Below, in pieces: positions 42,719-51,314 of a stretch of 64,000 nt of DNA. The notes below the pieces were generated by a model. That model was not told the origin of the DNA and searched no databases. It was given only the letters and a program-made list of their open reading frames with translations. Source of the DNA: Pyxidicoccus parkwaysis (lineage in GTDB: Bacteria; Myxococcota; Myxococcia; Myxococcales; Myxococcaceae); assembly GCF_017301735.1 (NCBI RefSeq), contig NZ_CP071090.1, forward strand, positions 1,426,001-1,490,000, given 5' to 3'. How positions within the stretch are numbered: the first letter of the stretch is position 1; the number at the start of each line of letters is the position of its first letter. A program made the position numbers and the translations under genes.

Positions 42719-45174
42719 GCCACGTCCCGGGCCGACGTGCCGTCCGCCGCCCCCTCCTGGATGCGCCCGCCGCGCAGCAGGAGCTTGCGGCTCAGGGGCA
42801 GGTCCGGCACGGACTCGTGCGAGATGAACAGCATCGCCCGGTCGCCAATCTCTCCCAGCAGCCTGGCGATGGCGGCCTTCGACTCCTGGTCAATCCCCCG
42901 GAATATCTCGTCGAAAATCAGCACGTCCGCCTCCGAGAGCAGGGCGCGCAGCACCAGCACCTTGCGCCGCTGGCCGGTGGACAGGTTGCGTCCTCCCTCC
43001 TCGATGAGCCGCTCCAGGTTGTCCGGGTGCTGGACGATGCAGTCGTAGAAGCCGATTCGCCTCGCCAGCTCCACGACGTTCCGCGTGCTCTGGCGCCGGC
43101 CGAAGGTGATGTTGAAGCGCAGTGTCTCGTTGAAGAGAGTGTCCTCCGCGGAGACGAGCACCACCCGGCGCCGCAGCGCCCGCTCGCCATGGAGCTCGCG
43201 AGCGACTTCGTTGACCAGCACCGTCCCTCCGGAGGGTGGCTGGAGCCCGGCGAGCAGCCGCACCAGGGTGGACTTCCCGCTCCCGTTGGCTCCCTGCAGG
43301 AGCACCTTCTCACCCTTGCGCAGCGTCAGGTCCACTCCTTCCAGGACGCCCAGTCCCGAGGGGTAGCGGTAGGCGAGCCCCCGCGCCTCCAGCGAATCCA
43401 CCCGCACGTCCTCCTCGGTCGCGTGAGAGACACGGCGGGCCGCGCCCTCGTCGAAGTCGAAGTAGCGCCGCAGAATCACCAGGTTCTCCTGCAGCGACAG
43501 GTTCTCTTCGATCAGCGTGGTGAAGGAGGAGAAGATCTTCGCCGACAGGGAGATGAAGGTGAGGAGCTGTCCGAGCGTGACGCTCTGCTGGGCAATCAGC
43601 GCGCGGGCGCACACCAGGATGAGCACCAGCGAGGCGACCGTGGTGACGAGGGCGACGGCCGCGTTGCTGCCGAGGTCGAGCAGCTTCCCCTTGCGCTGCG
43701 TCTCCTGGTAGCGCCCCGCCTGGGCCCCCAGCTGCGCGCTGAAGTGCGCCTCCAGGTTGAAGGTCCGGATGGTCTGCACTCCCTCCAGCCCTTCCATCAT
43801 GCAGGAGAGCAGGTCGGCCTTGTTCCGGAAGCGCTCGCTCTCCAGCTTCCGCAGCGCCGGCGTCATCGCCAAAAGGAGGCCGCCCAGCACCAGCAGGGTC
43901 AGCAGCACCAGCGAGGCGGCCTGCCAGTTGAGCACGAACAACACGATGAGCGAGTTGAGCGAGACACAGGCATTGACGGCGATGCGTGAGAAGTAGCTCG
44001 TGAAGAAGCTCTTGAGCTTGAGGCTGTCGCTGAGGCGCTCGAGCAGGTCTCCCCGCGTGAAGGAGCGCAGGTACAGGAGGCTCCCCGTCAGCATCCGCTC
44101 TCCGAAGCGCAGCAGGAAGTAGCGGTCCAGCTCCAGGCCCAGGTGTATCGACACGTACCGGGTGAACACCCCCATGAGGATGTCGAACAGCCTGAAGAGT
44201 CCCAGGCCCAGCGTGAAGGTGACCAGCACGCCGAAGTCGAACTGGGGGATGACTTCGTCCACGAGCAGCTGGTTGACGAACACGGCGGCGTGCGTCGTCA
44301 CGGACGAGAACACGGCGGCCACGAGGAAGGCGTACCAGATGCCTCGCAGCGAGCCGAGCTCCCTCAACAGCCGCCGGAGCGGATGGACGGGTGTCGCGTC
44401 CGGCACCTGCCGGTCCGCCCTCGTGGCTGGCGCCTGCACCGCGAGCACCACGGGTGTCGCCAGCGTCCGCTTCTCCTCGCTGCCCTCCACCGCGCGGAAG
44501 CGCTGGGGAACGGACGAGAGCTGCTGGTGGTGGATGAGGTCGGCGAGGAAGGCCCGCTCGGCCGCCTCGTCCTTCAACCCGAAGTTCTGCTTCACGTAGC
44601 TGAAGTAGAGGAGCTTGTTGTACAGCGCCGCCAGCTCGGTCTCGGTCGGTGGCGTTTCCAACTGGACCCCGTACTTCTTCAGCTCCTCCAGCACCTGGCC
44701 CCGGATGCGGCCGCGCCACAATTCCTCCGTCAGGGGCACCTGCACGGTGTGCGCCCTCCGGATGAAGTCGGCCGCCGTCCAGTGCTCCACCTGTCCGCGC
44801 GTGGGGTTGAGGATGCGCAGCCGCCCCGACACCACCCCGTCGACCACGACGTAGTGCAGCCGTCCGGTGCCCTGCTCTCGCACCGTGGCCAGACACGGGG
44901 AGAGCTCACCCAGCTTCTTCTCCAGCCCCGCGACATCGTTGACGTCCAGCGGCTGCGTGCGCACCCCGAAGCCGTGGTCCCGGAAGAACGTCTTGAGGCT
45001 GTCGAGGCGCAGCCCCTCGACGTCCAGCGGGAGCGCGGCGGCAATGGCCGCGCGGCTCATGGGGACCCCGAGCCGGTCGCAAATCGTCTTCACCGCGCTG
45101 ATGCCGCAGTCGTTGCTCCTCAGCTGCGGGTCCACCTTCGGACGGGCCCGGTGCAGCCATTCCCGGAGGCTCAT
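42715..45174 (-). CDS. Peptidase-containing ABC transporter (C39 type) for a double-glycine peptide
   Basis: 819 residues. An N-terminal C39 peptidase has Q17, catalytic C23 in RSNDCGISAVKTI, and H107 in RLHYVVVDG. The usual Asp of the DP motif is N123 (ILNPTRG). Residues 135-270 are an unusual charged helical insert. The six-helix permease follows (about 290-570), then the ATPase with Walker A QGANGSGKSTL, signature LSTGQRRK, Walker B VLIFDEIF and switch His ISHES. Such exporters cut leaders after GG and secrete the core. The substrate is very probably the 63-residue peptide encoded upstream. It overlaps both neighbouring genes by 4 bases. Confidence 0.9.
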   Translation of the reverse strand: MSLREWLHRARPKVDPQLRSNDCGISAVKTICDRLGVPMSRAAIAAALPLDVEGLRLDSLKTFFRDHGFGVRTQPLDVNDVAGLEKKLGELSPCLATVREQGTGRLHYVVVDGVVSGRLRILNPTRGQVEHWTAADFIRRAHTVQVPLTEELWRGRIRGQVLEELKKYGVQLETPPTETELAALYNKLLYFSYVKQNFGLKDEAAERAFLADLIHHQQLSSVPQRFRAVEGSEEKRTLATPVVLAVQAPATRADRQVPDATPVHPLRRLLRELGSLRGIWYAFLVAAVFSSVTTHAAVFVNQLLVDEVIPQFDFGVLVTFTLGLGLFRLFDILMGVFTRYVSIHLGLELDRYFLLRFGERMLTGSLLYLRSFTRGDLLERLSDSLKLKSFFTSYFSRIAVNACVSLNSLIVLFVLNWQAASLVLLTLLVLGGLLLAMTPALRKLESERFRNKADLLSCMMEGLEGVQTIRTFNLEAHFSAQLGAQAGRYQETQRKGKLLDLGSNAAVALVTTVASLVLILVCARALIAQQSVTLGQLLTFISLSAKIFSSFTTLIEENLSLQENLVILRRYFDFDEGAARRVSHATEEDVRVDSLEARGLAYRYPSGLGVLEGVDLTLRKGEKVLLQGANGSGKSTLVRLLAGLQPPSGGTVLVNEVARELHGERALRRRVVLVSAEDTLFNETLRFNITFGRRQSTRNVVELARRIGFYDCIVQHPDNLERLIEEGGRNLSTGQRRKVLVLRALLSEADVLIFDEIFRGIDQESKAAIARLLGEIGDRAMLFISHESVPDLPLSRKLLLRGGRIQEGAADGTSARDVA

Positions 45175-46436
45175 GGGTGTGCACGCTCCCTGGCCCGGAG
45201 TGTCCGCGCGTCGCGCCGCCAGGCCTCCAGCAGCTCCACGGCGCTGGGGAAGCGCTCCTCGGGGACCTTGGCGAGGGCGCGGCCGATGACGTCGGCGAGG
45301 GCGTCCGGGATGCGCTCGCCCTCGGGGGCCCACACCGCGCGAGGGGCGGGCTGAGCGCGGATGGACTGCGCCAGCCGTCTCCACAGCACCTTCTCCGGGA
45401 AGGGCTCCTGGCTCGTGAGGATGAGGTGGAGCAACACCCCCAGCTGGAACACCTCCGAGCGCATGTCACCCGGGCGGCTGCTGATGCTGAGCGAGCCGGG
45501 CTCGATGCGCTCGGGGGGCATGAAGGCGGGAAGGCCGCCGTGGGGGACGGATGATGCCTCCGCCGCGTCGCTGCTGCGCCGCGCGAGGCCGAAGTCGATG
45601 AGCTTCACCCGGTGCTCGTCCGTCAGCATGAAGTTGCGCGAGTGGACATCGCCGTGCAGCAAGCCGTGGTGGTGCAGGTGGGCGAGCGCGGCGAGCGCCT
45701 CGGCGCCGATGCGCACCCGCTCCGGCAGCGACAGGCAGACGTTCGTCGTGGCCCGGCGGATGGGCGTGGTGCCGGCGTACTCCAGCACCGCGTAGCAGGG
45801 CTCCCCGGCGTGGAAGGCCAGGAGGCGGCAGATGTTCTCATGGGGGGCCAGCCCGGCCATGAGGGAGAACTCCCGCTCGAAGAGCTCGCGCTCCCGCTTC
45901 GCCCTGGGCCCCTGCAGGACGAAGACCTTGAGCACCGCGGGCAGCCCGGTGCCTACCTGCCGCGCGTGGTGGAGCGCCACGTCCACCTTGTCCACAATCA
46001 GCGCTCCGACGCGGTACTCACCGAGCACCTGCCCGGGAGTGAGCGCCCAGGTGGACTCCTCCTGGAGGTCCGTCCCCGCGGAGCGCAGGACGCCAGCGCG
46101 TCGCATGCGCTGGAAGAAGGTCCGCACCGTGGGGGCGATGGCCTCCGTGGGACACCCCGCCTGGCGCGCCAGCTCCTCGAGCGCGGCCTCCTCCGAGCGC
46201 GGCTGCCTGAACAGCTCCAGGTAGCTCTTGATGGCCAGGTTGACGAGGTAGCAGTGCTGGTTGTCGCGTGTATTCTCCACCACGAAGCGCTCGCCGACGC
46301 TTGCGCCGGTGAGCGCTTCCGAGCCACCCAGGAGATTCGAGCCCTCGTCCTCGCTCAACGGACGGAGCTCGAAGTACTCCGGAAACACATAGAGGCGTTG
46401 TTGTCTCATGGTCGAGACTGGGGCGTGGTGCGCCAT
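45171..46436 (-). CDS. Protein kinase with PqqD/RRE-like N-terminal domain, probable peptide-modifying enzyme
   Basis: 421 residues. Residues 45-118 (FVVENTRDNQHCYLVNLAIKS, then LEELARQAG and FFQRMRRAGVL) follow the pattern of PqqD-like RiPP recognition elements. Residues 138-410 are a Hanks-type kinase: K170 in AVLKVF, E187/E189, the catalytic loop HGDVHSRN (D263, N268), DFG (281-283) and MPPERI. Key residues are intact. No lanthionine cyclase or lyase domain is present. Position between the Ser-rich precursor gene and its exporter suggests it binds the leader and phosphorylates core serines; this is inference. An alternative start is ATG 46409. Confidence 0.82.
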   Translation of the reverse strand: MAHHAPVSTMRQQRLYVFPEYFELRPLSEDEGSNLLGGSEALTGASVGERFVVENTRDNQHCYLVNLAIKSYLELFRQPRSEEAALEELARQAGCPTEAIAPTVRTFFQRMRRAGVLRSAGTDLQEESTWALTPGQVLGEYRVGALIVDKVDVALHHARQVGTGLPAVLKVFVLQGPRAKRERELFEREFSLMAGLAPHENICRLLAFHAGEPCYAVLEYAGTTPIRRATTNVCLSLPERVRIGAEALAALAHLHHHGLLHGDVHSRNFMLTDEHRVKLIDFGLARRSSDAAEASSVPHGGLPAFMPPERIEPGSLSISSRPGDMRSEVFQLGVLLHLILTSQEPFPEKVLWRRLAQSIRAQPAPRAVWAPEGERIPDALADVIGRALAKVPEERFPSAVELLEAWRRDARTLRARERAHP

Positions 46437-46458
46437 GGCTGAAGCCTGTTCTTCAGCC
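46437..46458 (-). promoter_or_regulatory. Hairpin between precursor-peptide and kinase genes
   Basis: GGCTGAAG (46437-46444) pairs perfectly with CTTCAGCC (46451-46458) across a 6-base loop. It fills almost the whole 29-base gap and touches the kinase start codon. Peptide operons often carry such a structure so that more precursor than enzyme is made. No T-tract follows, so processing or a translational brake is as likely as attenuation. Confidence 0.5.
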
Positions 46459-46465
46459 CTTGCGA

Positions 46466-46657
46466 CTACTGGCCAAACTTCCAGGAGCAGCTCTTGCTCT
46501 TGCTCTTGCTCTTGTGGCTATGGCTGTGTTTGTGGCTGTGGCTCTTGTGGCTGTGGCTCTTGTGGCTGCCGCTGCCCTTCCAGCCGCCCTTGAACTCCAG
46601 GACGCGGTCCATCTGCTCTTCGGTCAGCTCATCGAGAATGTTCGAAAGGTTCAGCAT
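46466..46657 (-). CDS. Double-glycine precursor of a Ser/His/Lys-repeat peptide
   Basis: 63 residues from ATG 46657, preceded by GAGGGGG; an upstream in-frame ATG at 46696 lacks a ribosome site. The leader MLNLSNILDELTEEQMDRVL ends EFKGG (residues 21-25), a canonical C39 cleavage site. The 38-residue core begins WKGSGS, continues as SHK/SH repeats with eight His, then SKSKSKS, one Cys (about residue 57), and ends SWKFGQ. It is strongly basic and low complexity, unlike known bacteriocins; it recalls histatins and metal-binding His tracts. It is first in an operon with the kinase, exporter and adaptor. Exported, probably modified on Ser; target unknown. Confidence 0.8.
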   Translation of the reverse strand: MLNLSNILDELTEEQMDRVLEFKGGWKGSGSHKSHSHKSHSHKHSHSHKSKSKSKSCSWKFGQ

Positions 46658-46724
46658 CGAAGTCCCCCTCGAAAGGGTTGATGGTGAATGTTTCAAATGA
46701 CGATGCCGTAGCGCCCCCCGCCCC

Positions 46725-46751
46725 CGATGCGACCCAGACTGAATCGCATCG
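46725..46751. promoter_or_regulatory. Inverted repeat upstream of the peptide operon
   Basis: CGATGCGA (46725-46732) and TCGCATCG (46744-46751), 11 bases apart, lie 68-94 bases before the peptide start. Size and spacing fit a dimeric regulator site near the promoter. No -35/-10 pair is convincing on the minus strand. Confidence 0.35.
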
Positions 46752-46881
46752 CAAGAGAACGATAATCATGTCCCTCTCGCCTCAGAACGGCCCCCGGGGC
46801 TCGCTCTGGCGGCGCGTAACACACAGAGGACGATGTATTGGACACGGGCCTCCCGGGGCCTGACGGCTCGCCTCCCGGGGT

Positions 46882-48354
46882 TCAGTGCGTGGGATGCGAG
46901 GCGTCCGCCTCTACGTCCCGTGAGCCTTCCCACGGAGGGCCTTCCACGGGCAGCTCGACGATGAACGTCGCTCCCGCGCCCTGCTGGCTCTCCACGCGGA
47001 TGCGTCCGCCGTGGCTGGCGGCGATGCTCTGGGCGATGTAGAGCCCCAGCCCCAGCCCGCCGTAGTGGCGCACCGACACCGCGCGCTCGAACCGGTCGAA
47101 GATGCGCGCCTGGTCCTCCTCCGCGATGCCCACCCCGTGGTCCCTGACGCTCAACCACGCGGTGCCATCCCGCTGGCCCACCCCCACTTCAATGGGCCTG
47201 CCGGCTCCGTACTTGAGCGCATTGCCCAGGAGGTTACTGAGCACCTGGTCCAACCTCGCCGGGTCCCACCGGCCCACCACCGGCTGCTCCACCTCCAGGG
47301 AGATGACAGTCTGACTGGTGCGGCACTCCTCGGAGAGCCGCTGAATCGCTTCCTGGAGGAGGGCCACGAGGTCCACCTCCTCCAAGTCCAATTGGAGCTT
47401 GCCGCTGGTGATTCGCGAGACATCCAGGAGGTTGTAGATGAGCGTCTCCAGCCGCCGGAGTTGCTTGCCGATGAGCCCCAAATCCCTCTGCAACAGTCCC
47501 GTCCCCTGGTCCGACAGTGTCCCTCGCGCGGCGGCCCGTGTGAGGGATTGGACCTCCAGCTTGAGCGGGGTGAGGGGAGTCCTCAGCTCGTGTGAGGCGA
47601 TGGAGAGGAATTCCTCACGCACCCGGATGGCCTCCTGCGCCTCCCGCTGCCGGCGCCCCACCTCCACCAACATGGTGTTGAAGGTGTCCGCCAGGAAGCC
47701 AATCTCGTCGTCGCTCACCTTCCGGGCCCTGACGGAGTAGTCGCCCTTTTCGGCGACGACGCGCGCCACCTCCGCCAGCGCGAGGATGCGCCGGGTGATG
47801 AGGCGCTGCAGCAGGAACGCCAGCCCCAGTGAGAGCCCGGCCACTCCCACCGCCACCACCAGGATGCCGAGCAGATAGGCATTGATGCGGGCCTGGAGCG
47901 GGACAGCCGAGGCCTGCACGCGGAGGCTGCCGTAGCGCACTCCTTCGTGGATGACGGGCTGGATGACGTTGAGGTGTCTGGCATCCAGCCGCACCCACCG
48001 CCCCTCCACGGGGACGACGGGGAGCGGGACGCCTCCCGGAACCCCCGGACGCCGGTACGACGCGAGGAGGTGGCCTCGCGCGTCCTGAATCGTGGCGAAC
48101 TCCAACTCCGGGAGCGACGCCAGCCGCACGAGTGTCTGCCGCGCCGCCACCTCGTCCTGGAAGGCGAGCGCCGCGGCGCTGTACTCACTGGCCACGGCCG
48201 CGGCCAGCGACGTCGTGGAGATGAGGTCCTCGCGGAAGGACCGGATGTCTCTCACGGCGACGATGCCGAGCCCCGTTCCCATGGGGACGAGCAGCCCGAT
48301 GAAGAGCAACACCGTCAGCTTGCTTCGCAGCGAGAGCGACTCCCAGTACTTCAT
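46882..48354 (-). CDS. Membrane sensor histidine kinase (CHASE8-type sensor, HAMP)
   Basis: 490 residues. Two membrane helices (about 14-36 and 160-185) flank a periplasmic sensor whose ASEYSAAALAFQDEVAARQTL matches CHASE8-type domains. Then HAMP, HisKA with EEFLSIASHELRTPLTPL, and HATPase with LSNLLGNALKYG, DHGVGIAEEDQ and GGLGLGLYIA. It overlaps the YfiR-like gene by 4 bases, so the periplasmic protein encoded upstream is a likely input. No response regulator is adjacent. Confidence 0.9.
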   Translation of the reverse strand: MKYWESLSLRSKLTVLLFIGLLVPMGTGLGIVAVRDIRSFREDLISTTSLAAAVASEYSAAALAFQDEVAARQTLVRLASLPELEFATIQDARGHLLASYRRPGVPGGVPLPVVPVEGRWVRLDARHLNVIQPVIHEGVRYGSLRVQASAVPLQARINAYLLGILVVAVGVAGLSLGLAFLLQRLITRRILALAEVARVVAEKGDYSVRARKVSDDEIGFLADTFNTMLVEVGRRQREAQEAIRVREEFLSIASHELRTPLTPLKLEVQSLTRAAARGTLSDQGTGLLQRDLGLIGKQLRRLETLIYNLLDVSRITSGKLQLDLEEVDLVALLQEAIQRLSEECRTSQTVISLEVEQPVVGRWDPARLDQVLSNLLGNALKYGAGRPIEVGVGQRDGTAWLSVRDHGVGIAEEDQARIFDRFERAVSVRHYGGLGLGLYIAQSIAASHGGRIRVESQQGAGATFIVELPVEGPPWEGSRDVEADASHPTH

Positions 48355-48908
48355 GGAGGCGCCTCCCCGCCCACCAGGTGCCCCAGTTGCAGCAACTGCG
48401 AGCTGAAGCGCAGCCCGCTGCGCTTCGCCTGGGCCATGTTGATGTCGAACGTGAGCCGCGTGCCCTCCCGCTTCAGGTTGATGTGCGCTCCGCGCGCGGC
48501 CAGTCCCTCGGTGTCCCCCACGGTGAGGATGGCCTTGCCCGAGGTGTGCGCCAGCAGCTTGTCCAGCGAGCCCGCGGCCTCGGGAGGAATCCAGACCAGC
48601 TCGCAGCCTCCCACCTCGCTCGGCCCACCCAACAATCGGACCTGGATGGCGTGGCCCTTGATACGGCGGGTCCGGGCCATCTGCGCCAGATAGGGCTCCA
48701 GCGGGGTGTGCCCCAGCAGGCAGAGGGAGAAGGGCGATTCCGGGCTCTCGAACTCAGTGTCCGGCCAGTCGATGAACCGCGTGAAGCGCTCCAGGAACTC
48801 GGCCTTCAGCTCCGCCTCGACGGGAGCCTGCGCCCGGGCCACGCCCTCCAGGAGGACGAGGAGGGCGAAGACCCACGTGGCGTAGAGGAGAATGGGCTGA
48901 GACCTCAT
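48351..48908 (-). CDS. YfiR-family (DUF4154) periplasmic protein
   Basis: 185 residues with a signal peptide (LLYATWVFALLVLLEGVARAQA). Family features are VEAELKAEFLERFTRFIDWP near the N-terminus, SPFSLCLLGHTPLE, CELVWIPP, ILTVGDTEGLAARG and a C-terminal INLKREGTRLTFDINMAQAKRSGLRFSSQLL segment (given in parts). YfiR-type proteins sit in the periplasm and repress a membrane partner, classically a diguanylate cyclase. Here the overlapping partner is a histidine kinase. I chose ATG 48908 because the signal peptide starts there. Confidence 0.87.
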   Translation of the reverse strand: MRSQPILLYATWVFALLVLLEGVARAQAPVEAELKAEFLERFTRFIDWPDTEFESPESPFSLCLLGHTPLEPYLAQMARTRRIKGHAIQVRLLGGPSEVGGCELVWIPPEAAGSLDKLLAHTSGKAILTVGDTEGLAARGAHINLKREGTRLTFDINMAQAKRSGLRFSSQLLQLGHLVGGEAPP

Positions 48909-49190
48909 CGACGTTCTCCGGCGGCCCCCGAGCACGTCGTGGTGCGCATCCTCCGGAGGGATGGAAAGCCTCACCTGGGATGGAGCGTCCCGGCTGTCCT
49001 TGGCCAACGGCGGCCCCATGCCTCCGGCTCCGCACTGGTGCCTTTCCACCGTTGCCCGGACCGTGAGGTCACCCGGGCCCGGGGGAGGGCCGTGCCCCGT
49101 ACCGCGAGCCCGGTTGACTGCATTTGAGGCAGCCCCATCTTCCGCGCGCAGCCAGGGTGCATCCCGCGAGACGGATGCATGGAGTGCATC

Positions 49191-51314
49191 ATGACGACGG
49201 TGGCCAGGCCCGTGGTCTGTTCCGGCATGGCCTTGCTCGTCCTCCTGGGCGGCGCTTCCTCCGCCCGGCAACAGGAGGCTCCCGGCCCGCGGAAAGGGGA
49301 CGCACCCGCGTCCTCCGCGAAGGCTCCCGAGAAGACGCCGGAGTCGCTCTCCGAGCTCCCCCTGGAAGAGCTCATGCAGGTGGAAATCGTCACGCCCACC
49401 AAGCAGCCGCAGACGCTGGAGCAGGCGCCCGCCATCGTCTCGGTCGTCACGCGGGAGGAAATCGTGACGTGGGGCTACCGGAGCGTCGCCGAGGCGCTGG
49501 AGCACGTCCCCGGCTTCTACATGATACGTGACTTCGTGACGCCCAACCTCGGCGTGCGCGGGCTGAGCGCGGGCCTGCGCTCCTACAACCGCGTCATCAA
49601 GGTGTTGGTCAATGGCCAGCCCACCACCTTCCGCGCGGATGGCACCAACTTCCTCGGGACCGAGTTCATCCCCATGTACACCATCGAGCGCATCGAGGTC
49701 GTCCGCGGGCCGGCCTCCGCGCTCTATGGGGCGAACGCCTATCTGGCCGTGGTGAATGTCATCACCCGCAAGCCCTCCGAAGGCCATGTCGGCGAGCTCA
49801 CGGCCCGGGCGGCCGTCGGTCCGCCCTTCGGCGTGGGAGGCGAGGTCCTCCTCGAACAGGCCGGCAAGTCCTGGGGCGTGCTGGGCACCGCGGGCTACGC
49901 CTATATCGACCGCTCGGGCTACGAGCTCCCGGTGGAGTCGCCGAACTACGACCTCTTTCCCACGCACAAGAGTGAAGGAGACATCTCGCGGCCCGCGTCT
50001 GCCTTTGGCGCCGTCGACGTCGCGCCCTTCGACAAGGTCTCACTTCATGTCCAGGCCCTCTACAGCCGCCTGGACGCGTTCGCCGAGTTCCTCGACTTCG
50101 GAACGCTGAGCCATGACAACCGCCTCGTCGTGGACAACTTCACCAGCCGGGCGAAGCTGGACGTCGCGCCCACCGACTGGCTGGAGACCAGCGCCTCGGT
50201 GGGCTTCTCCACGGGAGGCCCGTCGAGCCACGAGCACCTGAATGTCGGCTCGACGGAGACACGGCCCCGCCGCGACTTCGGCTATCACGCCGTGGACTTC
50301 GTGCTCGAGTCGACCGCGCGGACGCACCGGTACTCGCTGCTCGTGGGCCTCGACCTCACGCGGGATTTGGAGAAGCCGCTCACCGTCTTCACGGTGAACA
50401 ACGCCGACGGCTCGGAGACCGCGCCGCTGGGCATCCAGCAGGAGGTGTTGTTCCAGAACCTCGGCGTGTATGGCCAGGGCACCGCCCACCCCTTCTCGTC
50501 GCTGTCCGGCTTCGGCCTGACGGCGAACCTGCGGTACGACCGGCACAACATCTACGGCGGCGTCGTGAACTACCACGTCGCCCTCGCAAACGAGTTCACC
50601 CCGAAGCTGAGCATGAAGCTGCGGCTCGGCACTTCGTTCCTGGCGCCAAACCCGCTGTACCTCTACGCCCAGCCGCTCTACGCGGGGGACGTCGTCGGCA
50701 ACCCCGAGCTCCTCCCCGAGACGGCCACCACGGCGGAGGCCCAGGTCCTGGTGACGCCGTACACCTGGCTCCTGTTGTCGGTGAACGCGTACCTGACGGA
50801 CACGAACGACACCATCTCGCTGATTCCGCAGGGCGCGCAGACCGTCCTGCCCATGAACGTGGGCACGTCGAGGACCCTGGGCGTGGAGACGGAGGCCCGG
50901 TATTCCCATGGAGGCCACCGCGTGGTCGCGACAGTCCAGGCGCAGAACACGGAGGAGGAGCGGGAGGACCCGTTCCTGGGAATGCTCTCCGAGCCGGCCG
51001 CCGCCTACCCGCGCATTCTCGCCGAGCTGGCCTGGACGTGGCGCACCGGGTTGCTGGGCACCGTGGGGCTGCGCGGCCGGTACGTGGGAGCGCGCCGAGC
51101 GTCGCGGGGAAACGTCCTGCTCGCCAACGAGCCCTACCTCTTCGACCCCTACGCGCTCCTCAGCGCCACCTGGATGTACGAGTGGAAGCACGCGCGCCTC
51201 CAACTCCAGGTCAACAACCTGCTGGACTCGCGGTTCGCCGAGCCCGGCTACAACGGCGTCGATCTGCCCGGCTACGGGCGCGAGGCCACGCTGACCTTCA
51301 CATGGGCACCGTGA
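49191..51314 (+). CDS. TonB-dependent receptor-like outer membrane protein
   Basis: 707 residues. The signal peptide is followed by the conserved entry LSELPLEELMQVEIVTPTK (TonB-box region). A plug domain follows (IVSVVTREEIVTWGYRSVAE, VEVVRGPASALYGANAYLAVV in part), then a beta-barrel of about 500 residues ending YGREATLTFTWAP. GGAG lies six bases before ATG 49191, preferred to ATG 49179. It is divergent from the YfiR-kinase pair and overlaps the next gene by 13 bases, tying it to a solute-binding lipoprotein. The ligand is unknown; a sensing or uptake role is plausible. Confidence 0.88.
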   Translation: MTTVARPVVCSGMALLVLLGGASSARQQEAPGPRKGDAPASSAKAPEKTPESLSELPLEELMQVEIVTPTKQPQTLEQAPAIVSVVTREEIVTWGYRSVAEALEHVPGFYMIRDFVTPNLGVRGLSAGLRSYNRVIKVLVNGQPTTFRADGTNFLGTEFIPMYTIERIEVVRGPASALYGANAYLAVVNVITRKPSEGHVGELTARAAVGPPFGVGGEVLLEQAGKSWGVLGTAGYAYIDRSGYELPVESPNYDLFPTHKSEGDISRPASAFGAVDVAPFDKVSLHVQALYSRLDAFAEFLDFGTLSHDNRLVVDNFTSRAKLDVAPTDWLETSASVGFSTGGPSSHEHLNVGSTETRPRRDFGYHAVDFVLESTARTHRYSLLVGLDLTRDLEKPLTVFTVNNADGSETAPLGIQQEVLFQNLGVYGQGTAHPFSSLSGFGLTANLRYDRHNIYGGVVNYHVALANEFTPKLSMKLRLGTSFLAPNPLYLYAQPLYAGDVVGNPELLPETATTAEAQVLVTPYTWLLLSVNAYLTDTNDTISLIPQGAQTVLPMNVGTSRTLGVETEARYSHGGHRVVATVQAQNTEEEREDPFLGMLSEPAAAYPRILAELAWTWRTGLLGTVGLRGRYVGARRASRGNVLLANEPYLFDPYALLSATWMYEWKHARLQLQVNNLLDSRFAEPGYNGVDLPGYGREATLTFTWAP

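Noticed and set aside
41516-46657. Class III/IV lanthipeptide cluster
   Set aside because: The kinase protein has no lyase or LanC-like cyclase domain, and the core has only one Cys, so lanthionine rings are unlikely.
46658-46696. Upstream start of the precursor peptide (76 residues)
   Set aside because: No ribosome site before ATG 46696, whereas GAGGGGG precedes ATG 46657 and gives a normal double-glycine leader length.
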